A stretch of 64,000 bases of DNA from Pelodera strongyloides. Lineage: Eukaryota > Nematoda > Chromadorea > Rhabditida > Rhabditidae. A program made the translations under genes and the position numbers. The notes beneath the pieces are model-generated. The model was not told the DNA's origin and did no database searches. It worked only from the letters and a program-made list of their open reading frames with translations. Location: positions 1 through 64,000 of the forward strand of contig JAANDG010000398.1 of assembly GCA_036852015.1 (NCBI GenBank). Reading direction: 5' to 3'. Shown here piece after piece: positions 1-10,742 of the stretch. Numbering within the stretch: the first letter of the stretch is position 1; every line of letters starts with the position of its first letter.

Positions 1-102
1 CAGTTGTGTCTTATTGCAACGCTTTAATTGTGCACTATCTACTGGTGCATAAGGACGTGCTTGACTGTTAATTATAGTGCACCCAGTCAGGCTGAATATG
101 CA

Positions 103-222
103 AATCGAATATTCGAATTTACATATTCAGTCGCTTATGTATTTCAATACACGTCTGGGGTGGAAATGCTAGTTTAGAATTAGCTTTGCGCGTTTTGACA
201 GCTTACATATTCGCTTTAGCTG
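103..222. repeat. Dispersed repeat N, copy 1
   Basis: A stretch of about 120 bp shares blocks with 1285-1397: ATTTACATATTCAGTCGC, an ACGTCTGG.TGGAAA.GCTAGTTT block and a closing TACATATTCGCTTTA. The two copies are in the same orientation, about 1.2 kb apart, and bracket the GC-rich foldback element. They could be ends of one element or two solo copies. Confidence 0.5.
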
Positions 223-350
223 AGCGTGCGCAATATCTCCATTTGGGTGTGATGGGAAGATGTTGCTTAATTATGGATGTTGTCCTGACTATTTTAAGTG
301 TGGATTTAAATAGGATAATATTGCTCTTTACTTGATATTTTATCTTTTAG

Positions 351-400
351 GCGAAGCTTTGCAGTTGCTGGACCTGAAGCCACATGCTGATCGGCTGTAG
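351..400 (+). CDS. Terminal exon of an upstream gene (5' part outside window)
   Basis: A consensus acceptor (TATCTTTTAG) is followed by an open stretch that, entered in phase 1, reads G-E-A-L-Q-L-L-D-L-K-P-H-A-D-R-L and stops at TAG (398-400). The amphipathic Leu-rich composition and the clean acceptor suggest a real last exon of a plus-strand gene whose earlier exons lie to the left of the window or within the first 300 bases, where I could not find them. An AATAAA-like polyadenylation signal lies near 686. The family cannot be recognised from 15 residues. It could be a chance acceptor-stop combination. Confidence 0.4.
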
Positions 401-851
401 ATGCGGACACCACAAGATATTTGTTATGCTTGGAAATATTTTAAGGTTTACTATGTAAGTTTCAGTCTAAGTTCAGATGCAGTATTCTATGCATTTATAT
501 GCTAAACGTAATCTTTACAAAACATTCCCTCATATTATGTGTAAAAAATTCCTGTGCAGTTGAAAACCAGAATTGCAATCACTTTCGCTTCTAATCATTA
601 TAATATTATTATATATATATTCTGATTTGTTTAACATTTGTGGATTTGTGCATTTTTTCATTATGTGTTTGCTATTTCTCGAAAAAATAAATGTTTGTTC
701 TTATATTTGTTGTATAATGATTGATGTGTTATAGTTTTGTTTATTAGTTGATTAGGAATGCATTCTATACGGTAAGTACCAGTTTCTGGAAATTATTTAG
801 CATCGGTTTAGTACCGATCTGGGACCTGCCTGGCACGGTCCTTCATTTTTC
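401..851. other. Probable 3' UTR and unannotated DNA
   Basis: AT-rich DNA with no supported exon. It contains a TA-rich run at 601-620 and an AATAAA near 686 that could serve the exon ending at 400. Confidence 0.4.
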
Positions 852-1016
852 GGCGTGCAAGCCGCGTGGTTTGCCGGCAACGTGTTGGCGTGCAGGCGGC
901 CACGTCCCGGCGTGCAAGCCGCGTGGGCACGGCGTGCAACCCTGCACGCCATAACCCAACGGCGTGCCACTTTTTTCATACCCGCCTGCACGCCGTTGTC
1001 ACGCGGCTTGCACGCC
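852..1016. mobile_element. GC-rich foldback element
   Basis: The segment begins GGCGTGCAAGCCGCGTGG and ends with the reverse complement CACGCGGCTTGCACGCC, so it has inverted repeats of about 17 bp. The interior repeats the same GGCGTGCA motif in both orientations (near 892, 914, 932 and 988). It is far richer in GC than its flanks. Short open frames here on both strands are products of the repetition. It fits a non-autonomous palindromic DNA element; no transposase is present. Confidence 0.7.
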
Positions 1017-1284
1017 ATTTTTCTCGTTGTGGAGGAATCGGGCTTCGGCCGAATGTTTCCCTATTTAAAGGGAATATGTAGGCCCTTAATAGAATTCGTG
1101 TTGCCCATTAAGGAAACAATAACAAAAGTTGTCTACAATTACCCACTTAAAAGAAAATCAATTACAAAGCTCGCCTTTTCCATAGTAAACGCTAATTCGG
1201 AACCCTTGCATAAATTTGGGTCTGATTGAATAAATTTCAGTTTAAATCGGCAAATAGCAAGATTCAAGATGCAGCGCATTCCAA

Positions 1285-1397
1285 TTTCGTATTTACATAT
1301 TCAGTCGCCTATTTAAATTAACGTCTGGCATGGAAACGCTAGTTTCGCTTTTTTTTTTTTTTTTTTCATTTTGAGTGCCTACATATTCGCTTTAAAA
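1285..1397. repeat. Dispersed repeat N, copy 2
   Basis: Second copy of the repeat at 103-222, in the same orientation, with a poly-T run inserted around 1350-1367. It ends at the shared TACATATTCGCTTTA block. Confidence 0.5.
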
Positions 1398-1576
1398 AAA
1401 GGATTGCTACAATTTAAAAATTTAACTCTCGTCTCTTTCTCCTCCCACACATTCACACGTCTCTGATTGTGGAAACGTATAATAATCAGTTTGGATCACC
1501 ACTCGACTAATGCCACCATGCAAATTTGCTATTGAAGGTGCTGTATGTAGGGCAGAGGATTATCCTTGACATAAGC

Positions 1577-1655
1577 TAGCATAGCTCAGCAGTAGAGCGT
1601 TGGACTGTGATGCGAGAGATTGGGTGCTGCTGTGGGTTCGAATACCGTTAGCGGC
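1577..1655 (+). pseudogene. tRNA-derived sequence (His-like GTG anticodon loop), degenerate
   Basis: An A-box-like TAGCTCAGCAGTAGAGCG and a B-box-like GGGTTCGAATACC have tRNA spacing, and the outer arms GCTAGC and GTTAGC can pair with one G-U. The putative anticodon loop CTGTGAT has the U33 and purine-37 pattern (GTG), but its flanking stem does not pair, so a working tRNA is unlikely. It is followed by a T-rich tail and then the 3' part of the dispersed element that precedes the 27-bp array. Best read as a tRNA pseudogene or the head of a tRNA-derived SINE. Confidence 0.45.
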
Positions 1656-1689
1656 AAAAATTTTGTATGTTCCCATTCGATTGTAAATA

Positions 1690-1770
1690 GAAAATTTTCT
1701 TTATGAAAGGATTTCGTTGCGTGCATACAAACAAAAGACCAAGTAAACTCTTCTCCTTTATATAATAAGA
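1690..1770 (+). repeat. Dispersed element Q, partial copy ahead of array 1
   Basis: Shares ACAAACAAAAGACCAAGTAA and the terminal TTTATATAATAAG with copies at 40597-40722 and 53548-53764 (reverse), and more weakly with 34593-34776. The 27-bp array starts within a few bases of the terminal AATAAGATGAGC, exactly as it does at 7583. Confidence 0.6.
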
Positions 1771-4700
1771 TGAGCACATTTGCGTTTCATAAACGTATGC
1801 ACAAAATGCGTTTCATAAAAGTATGAGCAAATTTTCGTTTCATAAAAGTATGAGCAAATTTTCGTTTCATAAAAGTATGAGCAAATTTTCGTTTCATAAA
1901 AGTATGAGCAAATTTTCGTTTCATAAAAGTATGAGCAAATTTTCGTTTCATAAAAGTATGAGCAAATTTCCGTTTCATAAAAGTATGAGCAAATTTGCGT
2001 TTCATAAAAGTATGAGCAAATTTTCGTTTCATAAAAGTATGAGCAAATTTGCGTTTCATAAAAGTATGAGCAAATTTTCGTTTCATAAAAGTATTAGCAA
2101 ATTTTATTTCATAAAAGTATGAGCAAATTTGCGTTTCATAAAAGTATGAGCAAATTTCCGTTTCATAAAAGTATTAGCAAATTTTATTTCATAAAAGTAT
2201 GAGCAAATTTGCGTTTCATAAAAGTATGAGCAAATTTCCGTTTCATAAAAGTATGAGCAAATTTGCGTTTCATAAAAGTATGAGCAAATTTGCGTTTCAT
2301 AAAAGTATGAGCAAATTTTCGTTTCATAAAAGTATGAGCAAATTTTCGTTTCATAAAAGTATGAGCAAATTTGCGTTTCATAAAAGTATGAGCAAATTTG
2401 CGTTTCATAAAAGTATGAGCAAATTTCGTTTCATAAAAGTATGAGCAAATTTGCGTTTCATAAAAGTATGAGCAAATTTGTTTCATAAAAGTATGAGCAA
2501 ATTTGTTTCATAAAATATGAGCAAATTTGCGTTCATAAAAGTATGAGCAAATTTGCGTTTCATAAAAGTATGAGCAAATTTCGTTTCATAAAAGTATGAG
2601 CAAATTTGTCGTTTCATAAAAGTATGAGCAAATTTGCGTTTCATAAAAGTATGAGCAAATTTTCGTTTCATAAAAGTATGAGCAAATTTTCGTTTCATAA
2701 AAGTATGCCCAAAAAATGCGTTTCATAAAGTTTCGTTTCATAAAAGTATGAGCAAATTTTCGTTTCATAAAAGTATGCAAATTTTCGTTTCATAAAAGTA
2801 TGAGCAAATTTGCGTTTCATAAAGTATGAAAATGCTTTCAAAAATATGAGCAAATTTTCGTTTCATAAAAGTATGAGCAAATTTGCGTTTCATAAAAGTA
2901 TGCCCAAAATGCGTTTCATAAAAGTATGAGCAAATTTCCGTTTCATAAAAGTATGAGCAAATTTGCGTTTCATAAAAGTATGCCCAAAATGCGTTTCATA
3001 AAAGTATGAGCAAATTTTCGTTTCATAAAAGTATGAGCAAATTTGCGTTTCATAAAAGTATGAGCAAATTTGCGTTTCATAAAAGTATGAGCAAATTTGC
3101 GTTTCATAAAAGTATGAGCAAATTTGCGTTTCATAAAAGTATGAGCAAATTTTCGTTTCATAAAAGTATGAGCAAATTTGCGTTTCATAAAAGTATGCAC
3201 AAAATGCGTTTCATAAAAGTATGAGCAAATTTTCGTTTCATAAAAGTATGAGCAAATTTGCGTTTCATAAAAGTATGAGCAAATTTGTATGCGTTTCATA
3301 TAAAAGTATGCAAAAATGCGTTTCATAAAAGTATGAGCGCATTTCATAAAAGTATGAGCAAATTTTCGTTTCATAAAAGTATGAGCCAAATGCGTTTCAT
3401 AAAAGTATGAGCAAATTTGCGTTTCATAAAAGTATGAGCAAATTTTCGTTTCATAAAAGTATGAGCAAATTTGCGTTTAATAAACAGTATGAAAATTTGC
3501 GTTTCATAAAAGTATGAGCAAATTTGCATTTTCATAAAAGTATGACCAAATTTGCGTTTCATAAAAGTATGAGCAAATTTTTCGTTTCATAAAGTATGAG
3601 CAAATTTGCGTTTCATAAAAGTATGCCCAAAATGCGTTTCATAAAAATATGAGCAAATTTTTTTCAGTTTCATAAAAGTATGAGCAAATTTGCGTTTCAT
3701 AAAAGTATGAGCAAATTTGCGTTTCATAAAAGTATGAGCAAATTTGCGTTTCAGTTTTTCATAAAAGTATGAGCAAATTTGCGTTTCATAAAAGTATGAG
3801 CAAATTTGCGTTTCATAAAAGTATGAGCAAATTTGCGTTTATAAAAATTCAAATTTTCGTTTCATAAAAGTATGCCCAAAATGCGCGTTTCATAAAAGTA
3901 TGCCCAAATTTGCGTTTCATAAAAGTATGAGCAAATTTCGTTTCAAAAGTTGAGCAAATTTCGTTTCATAAAAGTATGAGCAAATTCAGCATTTCATAAA
4001 AGTATGAGCAATATTATGCGTTTCATAAAGTATGAAAATTTGCGTTTCATAAAAGTATGCCAAATTTTAGAGTTAGCAAATTTATAAAAGTAGCCCAAAT
4101 TGCGTTTCATAAAAGTATGAGCAAATTTTCGTTTCATAAAAGTATGAGCAAATTTTCGTTTCATAAAAGTATGAGCAAATTTGCGTTTCATAAAAGTATG
4201 AGCAAATTTTCGTTTCATAAAAGTATGAGCAAATTTGCGTTTCATAAAAGTATGAGCAAATTTGTGTTTCATAAAAGTATGAGCAAATTTGCGTTTCATA
4301 AAAGTATGAGCAAATTTTCGTTTCATAAAAGTATGCACAAAATTCGTTTCATAAAAGTATGAGAAAATTTGCGTTTCATAAAAGTATGAGCAATTTGCGT
4401 TTCATAAAAGTATGTTTCATAAAATTTCATAAAAGTATGCACAAAATTGCGTTTCATAAAAGTATGAGCAAATTTTCGTTTCATAAAAGTATGAGCAAAT
4501 TTCGTTTCATAAAAGTATGAGCAAATTTTTTCGTTTCATAAAAGTATGAGCAAATTTCCGTTTCATAAGAGTATGAGCAAATTTGCGTTCCATAAAAGTA
4601 TGAGCAAATTTTCGTTTCATAAAAGTATGCCCAAAATGCGTTTCATAAAAGTATGAGCAAATTTTCGTTTCATAAAAGTATGAGCAAATTTGCGTTTCAT

Positions 4701-7344
4701 AAAAGTATGAGCAAATTTGCGTTTCATAAAAGTATGAGCAAATTTGCGTTTCATAAAAGTGTGAGCAAATTTGCGTTTCATAAAAGTATGAGCAAATTGG
4801 CGTTTCATAAAAGTATGAGCAAATTTTCGTTTCATAAAAGTATGAGCAAATTTGCGTTTCATAAAAGTATGAGCGCAAATTTTCGTTTCATAAAAGTATG
4901 CCCAAAAGCGTTTCACAAAAGTATGAGTCGTATGAGCAAATTTGTGTTTCATAAAAGTATGAGCAAATTTGCGTTTCATAAAAGTATGAGCAAATTTGCG
5001 TTTCATAAAAGTATGAGCAAATTTGCGTTTCATAAAAGTATGAGAAAATTTGCGTTTCATAAAAGTATGAGCAAATTTGCAAATCGTTTCATAAAAGTAT
5101 GAGCAAATTTGCGTTTCATAAAAGTATGAGCAAATTTCCGTTTCATAAAAGTATGAGCAAATTTGCGTTTCATAAAAGTATGAGCAAATTTGTATATGAG
5201 CAAATTTGCGTTTCATAAAAGTATGAGCAAATTTCCGTTTCATAAGAGTATGAGCAAATTTGCGTTCCATAAAAGTATGAGCAAATTTTCGTTTCATAAA
5301 AGTATGAGCCAAAATTGCGTTTCATAAAAGTATGAGCAAATTTTCGTTTCATAAAAGTATGAGCAAATTTGCGTTTCATAAAAGTATGAGAAATTTTCGT
5401 TTCGTATGAGCAAATTTCCGTTTCAAAAGTATGAGCAAATTTGCGTTCCATAAAAGTATGAGCAAATTTTCGTTTCATAAAAGTATGAGCAAATTTTCGT
5501 TTCATAAAAGTATGAGCAAATTTGCGTTATAAAAGTATGAGCATATAAAGTATGAGCAAATTTGCGTTTCATAAAAGTATGAGCAAATTTGCATAAAGTA
5601 AGCAAATTGAGCAAATTTGCGTTTCATAAAAGTATGAGCAAATTTGCGTTTCATAAAAGTATGAGCAAATTTCCGTTTCATAAAAGCTTTTTTCATAAAA
5701 GTATGAGCAAATTTGCGTTTCATAAAAGTTGAGCAAATTTTCGTTTCATAAAAGTATGAAAATGCGTTTCAAAAGTATGAGCAAATTTTTTCATAAAAGT
5801 ATGAGCAAACTTGCGTTTCATAAAAGTATGAGCAAATTTGATAAAAGTTTTTCATAAAAGTTGGCAGTATGATCAAATTTGCGTTTCATAAAGTAGTATG
5901 AGCAAATTTGCGTTTCATAAAACTATAAAATAGCAAATTTTCGTTGACGTTTAAAAGTATGAGCAAATTTGCGTTCAAAAGTATGCAAATTTTGTTTCAT
6001 AAAAGTATGACAAAATGCGTTTCATAAAAGTATGTTTCATAAAAGCAAATTTGCGTTTCATAAAGTATGAGCAAATTTCGTTTAAAAGTATGAGCAATTT
6101 TTTCATAAAGTATGAGCAAATTTCGTTTCATAAAAGTATGAGCAAATTTGCGTTTCATAAAAGTATGAGCAAAATTTGCGTTTCATAAAAGTATGAGCAA
6201 ATTTGCGTTTCATAAACAGCAAATTTTTTCGTTTCATAAAAGTATGAGCAAATTGCATAGTTTCATAAAAGTATGAGAAATTTGCGTTTCATAAAAGTAT
6301 GCCCAATTTGTTTCATAAAAGTATGAGCAAATTTGATAAAAGTTGTTGCGTTTCATAAAAGTATGAGCAAATTGAGCCGTTTCATAAAAGTATGAAATTT
6401 GCATAAATTTGATATTTGTTTCATAAAAGTATGACAAATCATAAAAGTATGAGCAAATTTGCGTTTCATAAGTATGAGCAAATTGACGCGTTTCATAAAA
6501 GTAGCAAATTTGCGTTTCAAAAAGTATGAGCAAATTTCATAAAAGTATGAGCAAATTTCCGTTTCATAAATATGAGCAAATTTGCGTTCCATAAAAATAT
6601 GAGCAAATTTTCGTTTCATAAAAGTATGAGGAAATTTGCTCATTATGAGCAAATTTCGTTTCATAAAAGTATGAGCAAATTTGCGTGTATGAGAGTTTCA
6701 TAAAAGTATTTGCCATACAAATTTGCGTTTCATAAAAGTATGAGCAAATTTGCGTTTCATAAAAGTATGAGCAAATTGCGTTTCATAAAAGTTTGCCAAA
6801 TTTCCGTTTCATAAGAGTATGAGCAAATTTGCGTTCCATAAAAGTATGAGCAAATTTATAAAAGTATCACATAAAAGTATGAGCAAATTTTCGTTTCATA
6901 AAAGATGAGCAAATTTGCGTTTCATAATTGAGCAAATTGCATAAAAGTATAAAATTTCCGTTTCATAAAAGTATGAGCTTTTCGTTTCATAAAAGTATGA
7001 GCAATTTTCGTTTCATAAAAGTATGAGCAAATTTTCGTTTCATAAAAGTATGTTTGCGTTTCATAATATTTTGCGTTTCATAAAAGTTTTTGCGTACAAA
7101 TATTTCATGTATGAGCAAATTTGCTTTTCCATAAAAGTATGAGCAAAATCATAAAAGTATGCCCAAATGTTTCATAAAAGTATGAGCAAATTTTCGTTTC
7201 ATAAAAGTATGAGAAAATTTGCGTTTCATAAAAGTATGAGCAAATTTGCGTTTCATAAAAGTATGAGCAAATTTGCTTTTCATAAAAGTATGAGCAAATT
7301 TGCGTTTCATAAAAGTATGAGCAAATTTGCGTTTCATAAAAGTA
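1771..7344 (+). repeat. 27-bp tandem repeat (minisatellite) array 1
   Basis: About 200 units with a 27-bp period; a representative unit occupies 2187-2213. Most variation falls at one position: GCAAATTTGCG, GCAAATTTTCG or GCAAATTTCCG before TTTCATAAAAGTATGA. Because 27 is a multiple of three and the unit lacks stops, long frames are open on both strands with a 9-residue period, an arithmetic effect rather than genes. Copies are regular at 1800-3200 and 4100-5300 but carry many small indels and truncated units at about 5700-7100. Variants TTTCCG + AAGAG + GTTCC recur as a block (near 4556, 5230, 6795), showing higher-order duplication. Confidence 0.95.
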
Positions 7345-7585
7345 CCAGTCGGCTCACGCCGCCTACGGCGACTTACATGGAAATATCAAATATGATTGGC
7401 TTAGCATGGACATACTTATATACAAAGTTTCAAACGTATCATAAGAAATTCACTTAATAGGAAACAATTGCATATGCATAGATATTGAGCTGCGAAACTC
7501 TTTTTATACCCGAACAGGAAATTTGCATTTCGTAACGCACATCGGTATGCAAATTAGGCTACAGTTACTCTTTTATATAATAAGA
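7345..7585 (+). repeat. Dispersed element Q copy between the two arrays
   Basis: The spacer opens with ACCAG.CGGCT.ACGCCGCC and a GGCGACTT block and closes with CTCTTTTATATAATAAGATG, matching the two ends of the copy at 34593-34776, though the interior is diverged. Array 1 therefore ends exactly at the start of a Q copy and array 2 begins exactly at its end. Confidence 0.6.
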
Positions 7586-8490
7586 TGAGCAAATTTGCGT
7601 TTCATAAAAGTATGAGCAAATTTCCGTTTCATAAGAGTATGAGCAAATTTGCGTTCCATAAAAGTATGAGCAAATTTTCGTTTCATAAAAGTATGCCCAA
7701 AATGCGTTTCATAAAAGTATGAGCAAATTTTCGTTTCATAAAAGTATGAGCAAATTTGCGTTTCATAAAAGTATGAGCAAATTTGCGTTTCATAAAAGTA
7801 TGAGCAAATTTCCGTTTCATAAGAGTATGAGCAAATTTGCCTTCCATAAAAGTGTGAGCAAATTTTCGTTTCATAAAAGTATGCCCAAAATGCGTTTCAT
7901 AAAAGTATGAGCAAATTTTCGTTTCATAAAAGTATGAGCAAATTTGCGTTTCATAAAAGTATGAGAAAATTTGCGTTTCATAAAAGTATGAGCAAATTTG
8001 CGTTTCATAAAAGTATGAGAAAATTTGCGCATACTTTTATAAAACGCAAATTTGCGTTTCATAAAAGTATGAGCAAATTTGCGTTTCATAAAAGTATGAG
8101 AAAATTTGCGCATACTTTTATAAAACGCAAATTTGCGTTTCATAAAAGTATGAGCAAATTTGCGTTTCATAAAAGTATGAGCAAATTTCCGTTTCATAAG
8201 AGTATGAGCAAATTTGCGTTCCATAAAAGTGTGAGCATATTTTAGTTTCATAAAAGTATGCCCAAAATGCGTTTCATAAAAGTATGAGCAAATTTTCGTT
8301 TCATAAAAGTATGAGAAAATTTGCGTTTCATAAAAGTATGAGCAAATTTGCGTTTCATAAAAGTATGAGCAAATTTGCGTTTCATAAAAGTATGAGCAAA
8401 TTTGCGTTTCATAAAAGTATGAGAAAATTTGCGCATACTTTTATAAAACGCAAATTTGCTCATACCGTACTTTTATGAAACGCAAATTTC
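7586..8490 (+). repeat. 27-bp tandem repeat array 2, with inverted units
   Basis: Same 27-bp unit as array 1. Short blocks are inverted: at about 8028-8056 and 8107-8135 the unit reads GCATACTTTTATAAAACGC, and the last 60 bp (8429-8490) are inverted, ending the array. A block of roughly 190 bp with TTTCCG, AAGAG and GTTCC variants plus a GCCCAAAATGCG unit is repeated (near 7620, 7810 and 8185), so this part grew by duplication of multi-unit blocks. Confidence 0.9.
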
Positions 8491-8683
8491 TTTACAGTTA
8501 AGCCCGTAAAGGCCTTAGGGATTTACAGTACACTGATGTGACAAATTTTGCGCTCTTGTGGAGGAAATATATTATTTCTCATTGTTTTTATGAGGTTTCA
8601 ACGGTACTGTTTCATGTCATGAAGCTTCCTTTTCCGGGCATGGGAATTCAGAAAAAAATCCCCCCCCCATCACCCCAACTACT
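8491..8683. other. Unannotated DNA
   Basis: No gene signal. A poly-C run (8662-8669) lies beside A-rich sequence. Confidence 0.3.
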
Positions 8684-9160
8684 TTAATCAAATCATCTTC
8701 TTATCAATAGTTGACGGAAAACCCAATCCTTCTTTCCATAAATAAACGAATATTCCTCCTTTTGACCGTTCATTGACCAGAGAGTTGACCAGTCCGATCC
8801 CAAACTCTCTATTCCGCCAATTATACATGCAAGACTGCACCCGCACGCACAAATTTGCAGAAAATTTCATGTTCTGTCTGCTTTTTTTAAGTTGTGCATC
8901 CGAAAAATATTTCTAGCCTTTCCTTCAAATATGTTTTAAGCTAATAAACCCCACTTACAGGGAACGTTGAACTCTCAAATAACTTCGTTTTTCCTAATTC
9001 GGCATAGAAAAAAGGAGACAGAACATGGTTTTTGGCAAATTTGTGCGTGCTGGTGCTGTATAATTGGTGATATAAAAAGGTTAGGATCGGTATGGGCAAA
9101 CAGCTGGTCAATGAACGGGCAAAAGGAGGAATACGTCTTTATTTATGGTATTTATTTCGC
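8684..9160. mobile_element. Foldback element P with diverged arms
   Basis: The left arm (about 8690-8875) and the right arm (about 9020-9160) are inverted relatives: AAATTTGTGCGTGC followed by a TATAATTGG block, and a GGTCAATGAACGG block followed by AAAGGAGGAATA, read outward on opposite strands. A unique loop of roughly 150 bp separates them. No transposase is encoded. Short open frames in both arms are mirror images of each other. Confidence 0.6.
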
Positions 9161-9926
9161 AGAATACGTCAAGTAATTTGTCATCTGGAACTCGTCGCCT
9201 AATGCTCGGACCTCCGCGGAACAAGTCATAAGTTCGCTTTGAAAATGGAACTTGAACTTGAACCCCCTTGAATAAAGGTGCACGCGCTGGCGTAAAAATT
9301 TTTTTTAAAGAATAAAACTATTGTCTCTGCTAATAGTTATGTTTCTGTAACTTCCAGTATGTTTGACGTGCGAAGTTGAAATAGATAATGACGATGTTCT
9401 AACCTGATCTCAGCTGAAGCGTTATCTTATTCGAGTATCCTTTCCCATCAATTGGTAAGTATTTTTAAAGATTTTTTCTTTCCTCTTGCTCGTTCTTTGA
9501 AGTCTGTTTATCTTTGAAAAATATCTTCCATTTGCCAAATGATTGATGTCGTTGAATGCGACCACAGTTCACACATATGGGAGCAGGCTAGAAACACTTT
9601 TTGGGTTTATAAGTTTCATTATGTGCACCTTCGACAGAAAAGGGCACCGAGATTTGCATACGACACAACACGATTCGTCATCATACGTTTCACAAACCAC
9701 TTGCTGTACCAATCTAGTGGTTGTCGTTCGTGTGATGACAGAGAATATTAAAAGCGTAACTAAAAGAAATATGTAGTCTACATGTCTACAGTGACGTAAT
9801 TGACTCCATTCGCCAAATGCGCGAGAAAACCGAAAACTTCCGGCGATTTTTGAGCGCTCCGTGGCGTCATTCGTACACCGTGGCGTCACTCGTATCGCAT
9901 GGGGTCAACGGATGGAAACATGAAAT
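9161..9926. other. Unannotated DNA with isolated splice-like signals
   Basis: An acceptor-like ACTTCCAG (about 9356) and a strong donor GGTAAGTA (about 9455) enclose DNA with stops in all three frames, so no coding exon is supported; a short internal exon after GATCTCAG is open but unsupported by any neighbour. Overlapping small frames at 9539-9889 have no recognisable features. Confidence 0.3.
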
Positions 9927-10108
9927 TTGAAGCGAAATACCGGCCGGTTTTTGATACCCATCGAGCACATCAGCATTCTTATGCAGTATGTGCAAATTAA
10001 CATAAATTAGAATAAAAATTGAGCTAAATTCGAGGAAATTAGCATAAATAGGTCAGCATTCAGTTGTCCGCGATGCGTTTTCAAAAACTGACCGGTATTT
10101 CGCTTTAA
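9927..10108. mobile_element. Palindromic MITE family A, copy 1
   Basis: Ends are AGCGAAATACCGGCCGG and its inverted partner ACCGGTATTTCGCTTTAA; left TTAA has decayed to TTGA. The two halves are largely complementary (a block with GCATAAATTAGAATAAAA on one side, GAGGAAATTAGCATAAATA on the other). Confidence 0.85.
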
Positions 10109-10403
10109 GTTTGATAGGTCAGGCCCGTGAAAAGTACTGCCTTTTTGAGATGATATCAACAATTAAGCAGTAATGAAAAGTGTTCTTGTATAAACCTCGG
10201 TGCTCATTGAATAAAGATTATAGTCTTATTGTTAGTCGACTACCTCTGGAGCCCAAGAAACTTGTCACGCCATGTGCATACTGTATATCTTATTTTATTC
10301 TTCATGAAGCAGAAGCACCACCCTATAATTAAGCATTTACTAACTTCGTGACGTTCCTCGAGGTAGTACCTCCACAGAACAACTACTATGCTAGGTTATA
10401 TGC
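10109..10403. other. Unannotated DNA left of the LINE
   Basis: No exon or repeat could be supported here. Confidence 0.3.
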
Positions 10404-10481
10404 ATTTCCCGCACGTTTTCCTCTCCCAAAATCTTTGCATGTGGGAACATTTCGACCCGATAATTGAGCGGGGTTTCGGGA
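10404..10481. repeat. Target-site duplication of the LINE, left copy (78 bp)
   Basis: From ATTTCCCGCACG to GTTTCGGGA, this segment is identical base for base to 15184-15261. It brackets the retrotransposon on its 5' side, and such a perfect pair indicates a recent insertion. Confidence 0.9.
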
Positions 10482-10494
10482 ATTTCGGGAGCGG

Positions 10495-10675
10495 GCATAT
10501 TGCAAATTTGGCATATTGCAATTGGCATTTGGCATATTGCCAATTTGGCATATTGCAAATTTGGCATATTGCAAATTGGCAATTGCATTTGGCATATTGC
10601 AAATTTGGCATATTGCAAATTTGGCATATTGCAAATTTGGCATATTGCAAATTTGGCATATTGCAAATTTGGCAA
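10495..10675 (+). repeat. 16-bp tandem repeat in the LINE 5' region
   Basis: About eleven imperfect units of GCATATTGCAAATTTG, some shortened to GCATATTGCCAATTTG or GCAATTGC. They lie between the LINE 5' end and the ORF1 start. Repeated 5' modules in LINEs often carry the internal promoter; that role is inferred only. Confidence 0.85.
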
Positions 10676-10742
10676 TTGCTGCAAGCTGCTGCTAAGCGGT
10701 TGGGTGCTCTGTGGCACATCACCCAATATATTGCATATTCCT

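Noticed and set aside
7345..7585. Helitron 3' end (hairpin plus CTAG-like end)
   Set aside because: CGGC-GCCG with CCTAG at 34600 is suggestive, but homology between copies continues on the wrong side of it.
1771..8490. Many open frames with repeating MSKFAFHKS or MKRKFAHTF
   Set aside because: They are translations of a 27-bp tandem repeat, open on both strands, and start or stop only where unit length changes.
1771..8490. CRISPR array
   Set aside because: Repeats are contiguous with no unique spacers, and the DNA is eukaryotic.
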